64,000 bases of DNA from Plenodomus lindquistii (taxonomy: Eukaryota > Ascomycota > Dothideomycetes > Pleosporales > Leptosphaeriaceae), in assembly GCA_025504975.1 (NCBI GenBank), contig JANUWI010000015.1:372001-436000 (forward strand), in the 5' to 3' direction. Both the position numbers and the translations under genes were made by a program. Within the stretch, counting starts at the first letter, position 1. Every line of letters starts with the position of its first letter. A model generated the notes under the pieces. That model was not told where the DNA came from. It did no database searches and saw nothing but the letters and a program-made list of their open reading frames with translations. Below are positions 31,347 to 42,599 of this stretch, piece by piece.

Positions 31347-34303
31347 CAACGAATGCAGCAGCGCTACTGCGTCGAATACGGGGATTAGTGCCCGTCTATT
31401 TTAAGACGGTCACGTGCGAGGTCTAGCTCCTGTACTCCGCTCCATGCCTCCATGTGCCTTCGCGATAGGCATGAGCACATTGCTCAGCTGCAACCTCTGC
31501 TTTTTCAAAAGGACATCAGTGCTAAACTGCATTTGCCGAGGCATATGAACCTTGAGATGAATCGTGGACGCCTCGTCGAGGCTGAGCAGCAGCCTTGAAG
31601 GACCTCCTCCAATCCCGCGGGACCAGTCAGCGACAGAAGAGCCACCAATTGAACTTTATTAATCGGTAAGCCTGCATCTGTAGACCGCGGAAGTGCAGGA
31701 TAGGGTTTGCGGGGCGAAACCCTTACGATTGCCCTCGCGCGCGGGAAGGGCCTCCAAGACGGCCACCATCCCCTTCTACGCCCACACCTGCTGATGTCGC
31801 CACTACGGCGTGGTCCTGTTGCAAAATGCGACATTTCTTGCTTTCACGCGACCGCAAAGCATGTGCGCCTCACTTGCCCCTTGAATATGCGTGACGGGCT
31901 GCATCATCATTCGTCGCCCTCGCCAGAGCAATAGCGGTGTGTCGGTACACATGCGTGGCCGCATGCGCGCGCCCGGGTTCCTGTTGCTGACATTCGTGCT
32001 GGTGTAACGCTGTACTTGTTGAGTACGTTGGCTACCATGCAGCCTCATCTCGTCTGCTTATCCCCACCAGTTCCGTCAGCAGCGAGATTGATCTGCAGCC
32101 GCCACAGAGGCCGAAATAGCAGAAGGTGCATGTGTCTTTCGCGACGTCTCAAACCATCGGTCACGGGTAGTGTTGAATCGGCACAAAGTCTCCTGGAGGC
32201 GCGATAGCACTGTCAAGTGAGATGGAACAGGCAAAAGCTTGTCTGTCGACAAACCCTTGCCAAGGCTGTAGTCGCAACGCTGAAGAAGTCCCGTTTTTTT
32301 AGGTCGTTCAAACGCCACGATGACCATCACTACGCTGATGATTGATTGGATTGTCTTGAAGTCCCGACATTTGACGGTCAGACACTCTCGAGGCACGGTC
32401 ACTCCGAGATCAGCCCTTCGCAATCCTTCATGCGGTTAATGTCGTCTGGCGACCGTCTTGGTAACTGAAAATCCGAAGGTTGTAGTGGCGGATATGGTTG
32501 TCTTCCGGAAGCACTCTTTTTGGATAGTCTCTGAGACAGTGCTGACAACTGCGTCAGCCCGTCTACATATGCTTTTGCATTCCCTTTTTGCTTAGGTCTT
32601 CAGCTCCGATGCCAGATGTGTGTTTCTCCCCAAAGGCACAAAGGCAGTGCAATACTAGTCGATCCATGTTGCCGGCAGCTATTGTGGTGTAAGTCCAGTC
32701 AGCTACTTCAACGTGTAATGCGTGTTGGATTTCAACGGCCTTAAAGCTTCACGCTTCGTGTAAATATCGAGCGAGCGACGGCACCCACGAACGCCCACAT
32801 GTGTGTCTTGATCAAATCATGCGTGCGTTCCTTTGACACATGGAACACAAGGAATTCGTCGATTGCGCAAGAGGATTGTATGATCTCGAGGAAAATCTCA
32901 TCGGGAAGGAACGGAACTTGCCTCAAGAGCGTTTCTCTTATTCAACCCAGGCATCAGTCGAGACATCCCCAGGAAGACCATTCGCAAATTCAATGTAAAC
33001 AGCCAATGACGAGCAACCGGTGGATCTCTGTCACTTGGACAGTTAGAGAGGGCCCACATACACGTAGGGCGTACCTCGGTGACGAACAAGGTTAGGCGAG
33101 ACGGGAGGCTGTTACAAAACAGGATGGAAGGCGCCGAATTTGTTACCGCGTGTACGAATCGATAAAGTGACGCTGAACAGATTCAAAAGAATCAGCGAAG
33201 AAAATGGAACAAAGCACCATTACAACGACGAAATCCAGAGGAAAGAACGACGATGTTGTTTATATGGGGTCAAGTTCAACTCACAACTGCCGGCGCTACT
33301 AAGGTGCTAGATACTTTTCTGGCGCGCTAGCCTCGTTTGGGGACTCGTCCCTTAGTCCCTTTCAGCAACACCACTCTGCCAGCACTGCTCCACGTCCAAC
33401 AAGCAACCACACATCAGAATCACAAATCAACGTCCGAACCCATGACATTCATCACAGTGGCGTCCGCGACTCAACACTCTCTTAACACACGGCACCTTTT
33501 CCATGCCGCCGGCATGCCTCTTGCGATCAACTGGCCGACCCGGTTCGAAGTCCCCACTCCACACTAGTCGTTGATCCCCACGCATCCTATCCTTTTCTGC
33601 TTGCTCCTTCGCTTACCCTTACCGAAGCCTTGCCCTGAAAGAAGGCAATGCACAAGTCAAAGCATCTCGGTGAAACTTTTGGCCCAGCGCCGAGCAGGGG
33701 TCTTACATGGGGTTGCACTGATTCACTAGCGATGTCAATTCCGCATTTGAACGATGAGTGCTTTGCACGCTCTACTACGTTATAGCTTTTTCGAAGGCTC
33801 TACATTGGCTTTCGGGTTCAATCCGTTGGTCTATCTAATCGTTGAACGCAATCGAGCGAGCTTGGACAAGCAACGACGATGTAAAGATCACGTTACAGGC
33901 ACAATACTCATCACTTACATTGCCAAGGGAGGCTACGAGCGCCACAAAATAACGTCCCAAATGAAATCACAGACTAAGAACGCCAGAATGTAGCTGTGGA
34001 TCCAGCTACATGGTATGGCCACGGCCCAATCGTCCGCAGCGGTAACACGATGCCCATCTGCGTTAGCACTCGTCCCAATTCCGGTGACCGGTCACTGTCA
34101 ACCGACGATCAACCTGAACCTGCGCCTCATCCAGGGAGCCCGTCCATTGCCAGCCGGGAAGATACGAGACGAGAGCGCCTACAGCATCATTGGGCTGAGG
34201 CTTTGGCCCGTGGAGTAGCCGTGTACAGCCAGGGCGCCTGTTATTTAGTCAATACCACCGCCCATTCGAGTTATCTGGGCTCTTCTGTTACACCACTGCG
34301 TTC
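31347..34303. other. Long intergenic region
   Basis: Nearly 3 kb without a supported gene. A 60-residue F-box-like fragment on the minus strand lies at 32741-32926 (listed separately). ORF 33754-33993 and others show no coding signs. Confidence 0.5.
32741..32926 (-). pseudogene. Possible F-box gene fragment
   Basis: The frame reads VPFLPDEIFLEIIQSSC, then FLVFHVSKERTHDLIKTH, which resembles the LPDEIxxxII..F..VSK.. pattern of an F-box. There is no ATG in frame and it stops after about 60 residues, so it would be a fragment. The resemblance is short and may be chance. Confidence 0.2.
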
Positions 34304-35836
34304 ATGATGGCTATGTCTTTTGCGCTTCCAGTGATTGTTGGCGTGGTATTCGGGGGCCTTACTAATGCTCTGGTACCGGCTGATCCTGCAATCACTGCCC
34401 CAGCGGTACTACCTCGACAAAACAACGATAGATTCATTGGTTGGGTTGAATCTGAAGATACCTGTGCGTAGAAATGAGTTCCTTGAGCATACATTCGTTT
34501 CGCACATTACCCGTCAGCTAACCGATCGTGTGACGAAATGCTCACAATGCTGCAGGGTACTCAGAGACTTGCTCATCTGGTCTCACGTGGTATCAAGATG
34601 GCAAATATGCCCAGTGCTGCGCTACGACTCTCGAAGGTTGCCCTGCTCCCACAGCATGTGTCCAGGGCACCATGGTCTACCCCTTTCCATCTCTTTCCAC
34701 TACCATCTCGATCGCATGGTGAGTTGGCTCGTTGTCACCAGTTTATACAAAAGATTGATGTCCAAATAGCACTGAGAACTTCAACGATACCCGCATGTCG
34801 GTATGTAATACGGCATTCATCTTCGAGAACACCGGCGACTCAAATCCAAAGACGGTAAGTGACAAGCCTACGCCGTACACATGGCGACTCATCTCTAACA
34901 TGTTTCTCGCACTCAGGACATTGTGTGTGGCGCTTCAGCACTTAATTGGTCGTACTATCGGAGTATTCCCGCTTCCGCTACCGAAGTCATTGTGTCTTCC
35001 AACGCTTGTAAGCATCCTTCTGGCTCTATTGACACTTACTCTCTAACACCGATACAGTCTCCAATCCCCAGGTCGCTTCCACAGCCATCAATGCACCCAC
35101 ACGTACCTCGAGACCGGCTGCCTCCGCTTCGTCTTCCTCGTCTTCTGAAAGCAAGTCAAAGGCCTGGATCGCCGGTGCAGTCATTGGTCCAATCGTTGGT
35201 CTGGCTCTCGTGGGTCTAGCAGTCTTCTTCCTATTGCGCCGTCGTAGGAACAAGAAGACATCTGCACCTCCACCAACTGGCCCTGGAATGACCTTCAACT
35301 CTTCTCAACAACCCGCTGTACCCTACACCGAAAACAAACCACAATTCATACCCACTCAGGGTCAGGAGTTCAGCCATCCTACTTCACCCCCAATTCCACA
35401 ACCATATGGCCAAACGGCACAACACGACCCTTATGCCCAGCACGGTGCATATGCCGCCCAACAGGGCTATAGCCCAGCACCAGTATCACCCGTTCCACAA
35501 TATAGCTCGCCCGTGCCACAAAATGGCGTCTCCACGTCTCCACCCCCGCAGCATGAGTACTATGGCCAAACTCAGAGTCAAGATACAAAGTATGGATACA
35601 ACGCTTCTGAGCTTAATGGTGCGTCGGATCCAAATCGCATCTCCCAAGTCTCGCCGACAGCCGCGTCTGCTCCTCCGCCACAGATGCAACACCCTCAACC
35701 ACAAGCACCAAGCCAAAATCAACCACATGCTGTGGAGCTGGGTGATAGACTGCGCATGATGCCTGGAGAAGGGTACTTTGACGGCGCGGAACTGTCAGCC
35801 ACGAGCCCGACGCCGCGGCCTGGGGCGCAGAAATGA
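34304..35836 (+). CDS. Single-pass, mucin-like cell-surface protein
   Basis: A 425-residue type I membrane protein. The exons are 34304-34463, 34556-34718, 34770-34854, 34917-35007 and 35058-35836; all phases agree. The signal peptide is MMAMSFALPVIVGVVFGGLTNA. The ectodomain (about 50-170) has regularly placed cysteines (ETCSSG, QCCATTLEGCPAP, ACVQG, IACTEN, SVCNTA, IVCGAS). A short Ser-rich stalk (SASSSSSSESKSK) precedes one helix (IAGAVIGPIVGLALVGLAVFFLL), followed by a RRRR stop-transfer sequence. The 200-residue cytosolic tail is Pro/Gln/Tyr-rich with YGQ/AYAAQQGY repeats. The layout is that of fungal wall-sensor or WSC-like proteins, although the ectodomain is not clearly WSC. It may sense wall state, but this is inferred. 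Confidence 0.78.
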
Positions 35837-36396
35837 GGAGGTTACGCTTTGTTGTGAGTAGGCTAGACTCCCATGGGGGAGGATGTACAGATGGTACGCA
35901 GGAAGTCCAAGTAGACTGATAAGTGAAGATCTAATGTCGCAGATCGTACGACCATCTCTTGGATGGAACGCACTTAGATCGAACTCTCGGGAGGATCAAC
36001 CTCATAAGGTCAAAGCAATGTTCAACACCTCTCCAGCAGCTCAACCCTAAAACAGCCATTATGGCTCATTCGCTTCTTTGTTCCTCTGCATATCCATATC
36101 TCTACCTTCCTGCCCCTTAGCCTCCTGAGCGTTTTCCGTGGTAGACTGACATTCCAGCACGGTTGGAGTTGGAGTACGTTTGATCTTTCTTGATAGTGTG
36201 AAAATTGGGATTTATTTGAATGACGACGATATCTCGTACGTTTCGGACCGGCGTACATATTCTGGCACCGTATCTTTATTTGCACGGTACTGCTTATCCA
36301 TGCGGCATATCCCACGAGGTTCAATGATTTTGTATGTGCTGATGTGGGTGAAGAGCTGTTGAGAGACTCCATTACTTGGTGTGACCAGATGCCAAC
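35837..36396. other. Intergenic region
   Basis: Between two tail-to-tail genes. ORF 36022-36372 minus lacks support and may be 3' flank of the HET gene. Confidence 0.45.
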
Positions 36397-38593
36397 TTAC
36401 TGTACGTGATACTCAGTATAGCTGATACTTGAGCGCAGTCTCTCTCCCCTTTTCGCGTTGTGAATCCGGAATCCCCGGTCGTCTGCCCCTCTTATCAACG
36501 CCATTCCAATGATTTGAACCAAATTTCCGACGTCCGAACAGTGTCGAACGAGTAGAAAATTGGGCAACCCTTTCACATGAATGATCTGGTCGCCGATTTT
36601 TGCAGTCATCGAGCATATACCGGTGCACCACATCCTGGGAGCGCCTGGGTATCTCGCCCCGAATCTCGCCTCTTGTCGCTCCGCATGAATATCACAGGAC
36701 TCTTTGAAAGACCTGTACACACTCTGCAGCTTAATGTCGTTGTGATCCTCCAGCATGTCGCAGATCCCGGTGACTGAATGATTGCGACATTGGCCTACCA
36801 GATCGCCGAACTCTTTTCGTTTTTTCTTGTTTTTTCCAAAAAAAAGTAAGGCAGCCTCAAAACCGTTTGTGTAGAGCTCCATTGCAAGAAGTAAGCATGT
36901 TCAAGAAGGAAGAGCCTGCCCGTGTCTTCCAAACGATTCAAAGTTCTTTGAGGCTTGAAGCACATGGAGATGGTCGCTATCAAATAGACGTTGACTGTTA
37001 CCTTCGGGTTACTAGTCCTAAGGTCAAATCGTGGCTGTAGTCCTCTGACTGGGCTGAACGACTCCGTGTTCCCGTAGTCGTCGGAGACAGGGTAGTGGCC
37101 AACGCGTGCGCTCCAGGCATTGCTCTCGTATGCCGCCCAGTTAGGCACCCATGTGGGCTGGTCTGGCAGATCTCCGGCGGCAGCATAGAGAAGGAAGTCT
37201 AAAGAGCGGGAAGTTGTGCCCAAATGTACCGCCACGCTACGGTATATGTCTCCGAGGCTCTGCGTATATTCGGGTGCTTTTAGCCCTGAGGAATTCAGTC
37301 TATCCAGAACCGACCACATGCCGAAGGCCATATCTTTTGGATCTCGAGATTTACGTGAATAGAATGCAGTGATCAGGTCGTCGGTAGTGTAATGCGTCCA
37401 ATCACGACGCGCAGTGGCATGGTCCAGCGGGCCCGCGACGATCGTCAATATGTTGAACCTGCTGATGGAGCCCAGCAGCAATATCACAGATATAAGCACA
37501 ACGCACTGTGCGCATCAGGGTCCCACTAGCAGCGCCTTCACCATTTATTGACAGTGTTTGGGCAAAGTTGATCAAAACCACAACCACTCCCAGGGCACAG
37601 CCAGCCGCGATGACATTGATGATGAATAACCTACGCATGTCAAGTATTGGAAATGACCGATATATTTCTAAACTGTTTATCCAGTAGGGTTGTGTGTTGT
37701 AGTCATTTATCCGGAGTTGTTCCCTACTTCGCAAGACGCTCAGCCACGGTATTGTGATGTGCTCGAGCCTCCCGAGTAACACAAGAAACTGCAGATGCAT
37801 TGCGGCCTTGATTAAAGGAACTTCACAACTGCCGCGAACTAACACTGGCCGCACTGCTAATAGCATTTCCTGATAGGTCCATACGCGCTCGATCCATGTG
37901 GTAGAAAACAGTTGTTCCAGATCATCGTACGTTGTATACGGCGCTTCGTCTTTGTGCCAGTATCTAGGTCCATTTGGATCTGCGACAATGTGAATTGCTA
38001 TCACGTAAGAAGCATGTGCGGAATAAGGCATCCTTACCTCTCCAGGGCAACGGATGATGACTCCGACTCCAGTTTGACGAGAACAGGAACCACGCAGCAG
38101 CGAGCCTTTTTCTTCCGGGATAATAATTTCCTACGTGTTGCGACGCCAAAAATGACATTGCCCGGTCTGTCTTAGAATTTCCTTCTCCGAGCCATGCATA
38201 AACTGTGTCGGCAAGGCTGAATATGGCGCCCATCAACGGAATCTGCTGCGCTTTCTCCGTCGAATCAGCCTGGTTGATGCAGATAGCGTCGACCCAGATG
38301 GTCAAACATCCATGCTTTTCGCGTAGGTGCCGCAAAGCCGAATGGCAGTTTGCCGTAACTTGAAGCAAGTCGTCTTCGCAGTTGACAAAATACTGAGGTG
38401 TCGGCGGATCGGTACCCCAAACATACGAGAGTGCTGTAAATTGCGGTTGGTCGTCCAGGTTGATGACTTTGATCGTGCACTTGATCGGGTCCATTTTGGT
38501 CGAGGCATCATCATGAGGTAGAATCTCAAGAACGCGGATGGTCCTTGGCCCACCCGTCAATGGAACGCGCGAATACGTGTTAATGCTCGACAT
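36397..38593 (-). pseudogene. HET-domain (heterokaryon incompatibility) gene, apparently frameshifted
   Basis: The HET family triggers cell death when unlike fungal individuals fuse. Exon 1 (38593-38038, MSSINTYSRVPL) carries the HET core: FTALSYVWG, IWVDAICINQ and VYAWLGEG. A 58-bp intron (38037-37980) leads to ERVWTYQEMLLA and two hydrophobic stretches, an arrangement seen in membrane-type HET proteins. The frame then shifts near 37500 and again near 36880. At both places the protein seems to continue (ISVILLLGS onward, then YTNGFEAALLFFG) without good splice sites. The last part (MTAKIGDQIIHVKGLPN, LLVRHCSD) matches the usual HET C-terminal pattern, ending at 36397. This is either a decayed allele, an assembly error or unusual introns; two separate breaks favour decay. 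Confidence 0.62.
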
Positions 38594-40238
38594 GTTTGGG
38601 GACAGGTGAAGGCCACGGGTCGTGTGAGGCTGTGAAAAAAACAACATAGCACCGGTGTCCTGGTGCTGGCATTCAATTGCTTTAATACATGTCAAAATCA
38701 GATGTAACAATATGAGTGTGAGTTGGCTGTGAGCTGATTGAGACTTGCCAGCGGAGAAGTGTGCCTTCACCCCGGTCGATTACCACACACACCACAAAGA
38801 TAAGGCTATGTCATTCAAGCCACCATGAACAACGAGGCAAACGGGCAACTAGGCAACCGAATCAGCAGTCGAATTGACTTACTCAACATTGATGCCCTGA
38901 ACGCTGCCATGGAGGCGGCGCAACGCGATATACATAGTACTTAGTCTCAACACGGCTGCCGACTGACTCACAATATTGTTGCAGTTCTGAGGAGCTCAGG
39001 TCTCTCGCTGCGCCATTTGGAGGCACATTCTCCCAGAGGGATAACCTGTCTTTCTTTCATCAGATCATTGGGTAGGTTAGGAGGCGCAGTCAGCGACGCC
39101 ACCAGGTCACGGCTGATGTTAGTGCTGACCGGAGGCTGCGCTGCCTTTTCGCATTTGCTGATGATAGGATACGCGTGACTGCATAATCTCGCAGGTTTGC
39201 GTGCGAATATGTTAGGTAAACATGCACCGACTGATCGATCATTAATTCTTCATGCAAAGACATCGTTGGGGTTCGAGCTTTCAGTTCACTCGGATTTTCA
39301 TTGAGCTTTCCGTTGAAAATTACAGTTAGCTGCCTGCAACACCTAATCATACGGCTTAAAGAGCAGACTCAAGATAATCATTGCTTTAAATACGCTCTTG
39401 GTAATAAAATGCCCCTTGCTGTTCATTCTTTCAAAACGAGAATACTACACCTACATGTAGCAGCTGCGGTTCTATTAAATCAATACAAGATGCCTGGTAC
39501 AGGCTTGCCTGTATATCTTAGTGAATATACATGAGATACTGCTACACCAGCTAACGCACAGCTGGGTCAGTAATTCTGTAATCTTACATCGTAGGTGAAA
39601 ACATGCATTAAGCAGGATGTGGTAACTCCTAACAGAGCGATACATTCTAATGAGTGTCGAAACAATAAAGGCACGACAGCAATAGAGTACGTAGTAAAGC
39701 AGATGTATATTGCGTGTGTCCCGTTGATCGTTGCTTCATTCATTTTTCGATAAGATGTGTCGAGAGTCGCGCCTGGAGCAAAGATGGTCGCTTTTTCTAC
39801 ATATTTAGGCTATTTTATGTGGACCAACTGGAAGAGACAATCGCTACTATCACGTTCTACAAAGGGTGCGCGTTCTCATCAGATCGCATACCTTTGTATA
39901 TGCGCAACGCATTACCGTCGAGAACGATCTAGAAGACAGACACAACACGACCATTATAAGTGACTATGTAAAATATGCGTAGACATCCACGCAAGATTCA
40001 GGATGTTTCTCTAACAAATGGACACCCCACGAACACTACCGAAACCCTCGCATTTCACTTCTGAGACTAAGAGTCCCGAGCAACGAAGAGGACGCGAGTA
40101 GAAGACTAAACCCCCCCTCCCACACCCAAGCAAAAGATCTCGCAGCTCACCACACACACATGCACACACGCCCATCCAAACTGCTCTACACCAATACACG
40201 AACATAGCCAGCAACCGCGCCACATAATAACCCCGCGC
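38594..40238. other. Intergenic region, partly AT-rich
   Basis: No gene is supported. 39300-39980 is AT-rich with short ORFs only. The first 150 bp should be the HET promoter. Confidence 0.5.
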
Positions 40239-40586
40239 ATGTCCATCCCCACCCCTCGCCCCTTCATGAACACCCCACCCCACCTAATCCAAGGCTACAG
40301 GAAACATATAGTCATCAGAAGAGGCGCTGTGATCCTTGGTGCAAATACTCCGCGTAATCAGGTACGTGCTCCGGACTACCAGTACGACCGGTGGGATCCC
40401 TGTGCTCTGACGCCAGAAGCTGCGCAGCGGGGAATGGAGAGGGGTGTCTTTAAGACGAGGAAGGTGTTTGAGGAGGAGCGCAGGGCAGAGGAGGAGGAGA
40501 GGATGCGGGTAAGTCATGGGAACGGAGAAGGAAGCGGGATTGGAGATGGGACGTTTTATGACTGGAAGGCTTGGGAGAAGCCGTGA
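40239..40586 (+). CDS. Short unrecognised protein
   Basis: A 115-residue single-exon protein starting MSIPTPRPFMNTPPH. The middle is GYRKHIVIRRGAVILGANT, then DYQYDRWDPCALTPEAA. A strongly charged helical stretch follows (RKVFEEERRAEEEERMRV), and the end is FYDWKAWEKP. No signal peptide, membrane segment or family is recognised. Non-random composition and the absence of competing frames support it moderately. Confidence 0.5.
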   Translation: MSIPTPRPFMNTPPHLIQGYRKHIVIRRGAVILGANTPRNQVRAPDYQYDRWDPCALTPEAAQRGMERGVFKTRKVFEEERRAEEEERMRVSHGNGEGSGIGDGTFYDWKAWEKP

Positions 40587-40843
40587 TTAATGGTTTCTTT
40601 TGGGAGGGGAATGCTGTGCTGGTAGATACCGCCCAGTGGGACGAAGTTTTTCCAGGACGATGATGTGCCGTAGATAGCCGTGTGGGGGCGCTGCCCTGGT
40701 TTCCTCTTATATCCATATCCACCCTTGCGGACTGCAAAGATACTCAGGCGTGACGATGTCCGATAAGTCAAGCTTCTCCTCTTGGCAGTCTCTTCGAGAC
40801 TACTCGGCACATTGCTCCGTGGCATCCCAATATCAGACCAAAA

Positions 40844-42599
40844 CTATGAGCCCTGACCCACGCTGTCCAAACCGCCATTACCGCTTTGCAAACCGAAACC
40901 ATTGGAATTATCATCCTCTTCATCCTCCTCATCCTCCTCGTCGTTGTCGTTGTCGTTGTTTTCGTTGTCGGCGCTGTTCTCAGAATTATTTCGCGGGGCG
41001 TTGAGGGGACCATTGTTCATGGGCGCATTCATAGGACCATTGGTCATTGGACCTTGATTCATCGGCCCACTGTTGCTTCTGGGTGCTCCCAAAGGTCCGT
41101 TGTTGACAGGTCCGCTCATTGGGCCATTGTGCATGGGTCCTTGCATCGGCCCTCTCATTGGAACGTTCATGCTGTTGTTCATGTTGCTCATGCCGCCCAT
41201 ATTAGGGGGACCTTGCATACCGTTACCGTGGCTCATGGGCCCGCGCATGTCTGGTGCCATTGGTGCCATGCTTGGCGCGTTCATTCGCGAACTCTCCGTC
41301 TCTTCACCCATGCCGTCGACATCTGGCCAGAAACGTTGTTGGAGCCAGCAAATCTGTCTAAATATTTCTTCACAGCGCTGCATCTCCTCTTTTCCGTCCC
41401 GTGTGGTTGTTATGTTTGCCAGCTCGTCGACCAGGGAGCGCGTTGCGTCGACGAATTTGGAGAAGGCGGGTGATGTCCAGTTCGGGATGAGAGCTTGGTG
41501 CAGAGCAACGATGTGGGATTCATTGGACGGGGTCGAGAGCGAGGTACTGAAGGAGTGGGCGTATTGCCAGGCGGAGCGGTAGCACTGTCCAAGTCAGTAT
41601 GGGTCATCGCAAAAGAAATGGAAGAATACATGTTGGGTGCTCCACAGCGCTACCATGCCTTCTAGCAGAGACGCACTTGTACTACTGGCGCTGACGAACA
41701 TGTCGAGTATCGCTCGCGTGATGGGTGAAGGAGGCTCAGCGCCTAGTGCTAGACCGTATTTCGTTGCTGTGATCTCGAAGAACTGCATCTCTCTTCTTGT
41801 GTTGTTGAGTGCCGAGATCAGAAGGTCCATGGTCCGATACATAGGGTGAAACTGCGAGTTCTGTGTATTTGGTAGTCGCATTTTAGCCAGCAACTGCCCT
41901 ATGAAGCGAATGTAGCCTCGTGCCATGTGCGCGTCCTGAGCCAGCCATTGCGAACATGGTCCCACGGCGAGCGAGCCACATCCCGCGTGCGAGAGGAATG
42001 GTTGTTGGGTCGCGTGTGCGAATGGCCCAGAACAGATTGCCAGCAGGTGTGAGGTCAGGGACGGGGTGAAGTGTGGTGCGATAGGCACGTTTGGCGCAAT
42101 GGGTTGCCCATCCCTTCCGCGCTTCGAATGGGGACCGCGTCGATTGACCTGGAGATTTGGATTGGGATGTTGCCCGTTGAGTATCTGACTGGGAGCTGGA
42201 GCAAGGCCTGGTTGGCCGGGCGCCGCTCCGTTCTGTGCCAGCTGTTCCTGCTGCTGTTGCTGTTGCTGCTGTTGTGCAAGGACGTGGGCTTGCGCTTCGG
42301 GCGTGGCTAGGTACGCCTGACACTCTTGCAGGTGCTCGATTTGGCGTGTTGTGTTCTTCGCGCGCACATAGCCGCAGTGGAGACAGCGTACTTTGTTGCA
42401 TTTCGACCTGACGGAAGAGCATGAGCCGCGTTGCTGATACAGGTCATGTACAAGACTTACGGCGTGTCCGTATCTTGAAATTCGGCGTAGGCGCGTCGTA
42501 TCTGCTTTGCAGTCAGTATCGAAGTCAGTCGGGCTTGGTTCCAAGTTTGTGACGACAATGCGAAAGTTGGCTTACATCAGGGTTGGCGTGTCGGCCCAT
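40844..42599 (-). CDS. BED-type zinc finger fused to haem-oxygenase-like/TENA fold, with GPM repeats
   Basis: A 528-residue protein. The exons are 42599-42576, 42504-42461, 42407-41630 and 41584-40844, with introns of 71, 53 and 45 bp. Residues 25-52 form a BED-like finger (C31-x2-C34-x13-H48-x3-C52; SKCNKVRCLHCGY). A poly-Q run follows (about residues 65-75). About 140-350 is a helical domain with CSQWLAQDAHMARGYIRFIG and FFEITATKYGLALG, the pattern of the TENA/THI-4 (thiaminase-II, haem-oxygenase-like) fold. Then come a helical segment (EEIFRQICWLQQRFWPDV), an Asn/Gly/Pro/Met repeat region with many GPM units, and an acidic run (DNDNDEEDEEDEEDD). The finger suggests DNA binding. Whether the TENA-like domain is catalytic or a small-molecule sensor is unknown. 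Confidence 0.82.

Noticed and set aside
30640..31404. 254-codon ORF antisense to the WD40-like gene
   Set aside because: Mirror frame of a high-GC coding region; no start context or domain.
33538..33552. CGGTTCGAAGTCC resembling a tRNA B box
   Set aside because: Spacing is one base too long, the stem does not pair and there is no tRNA body around it.
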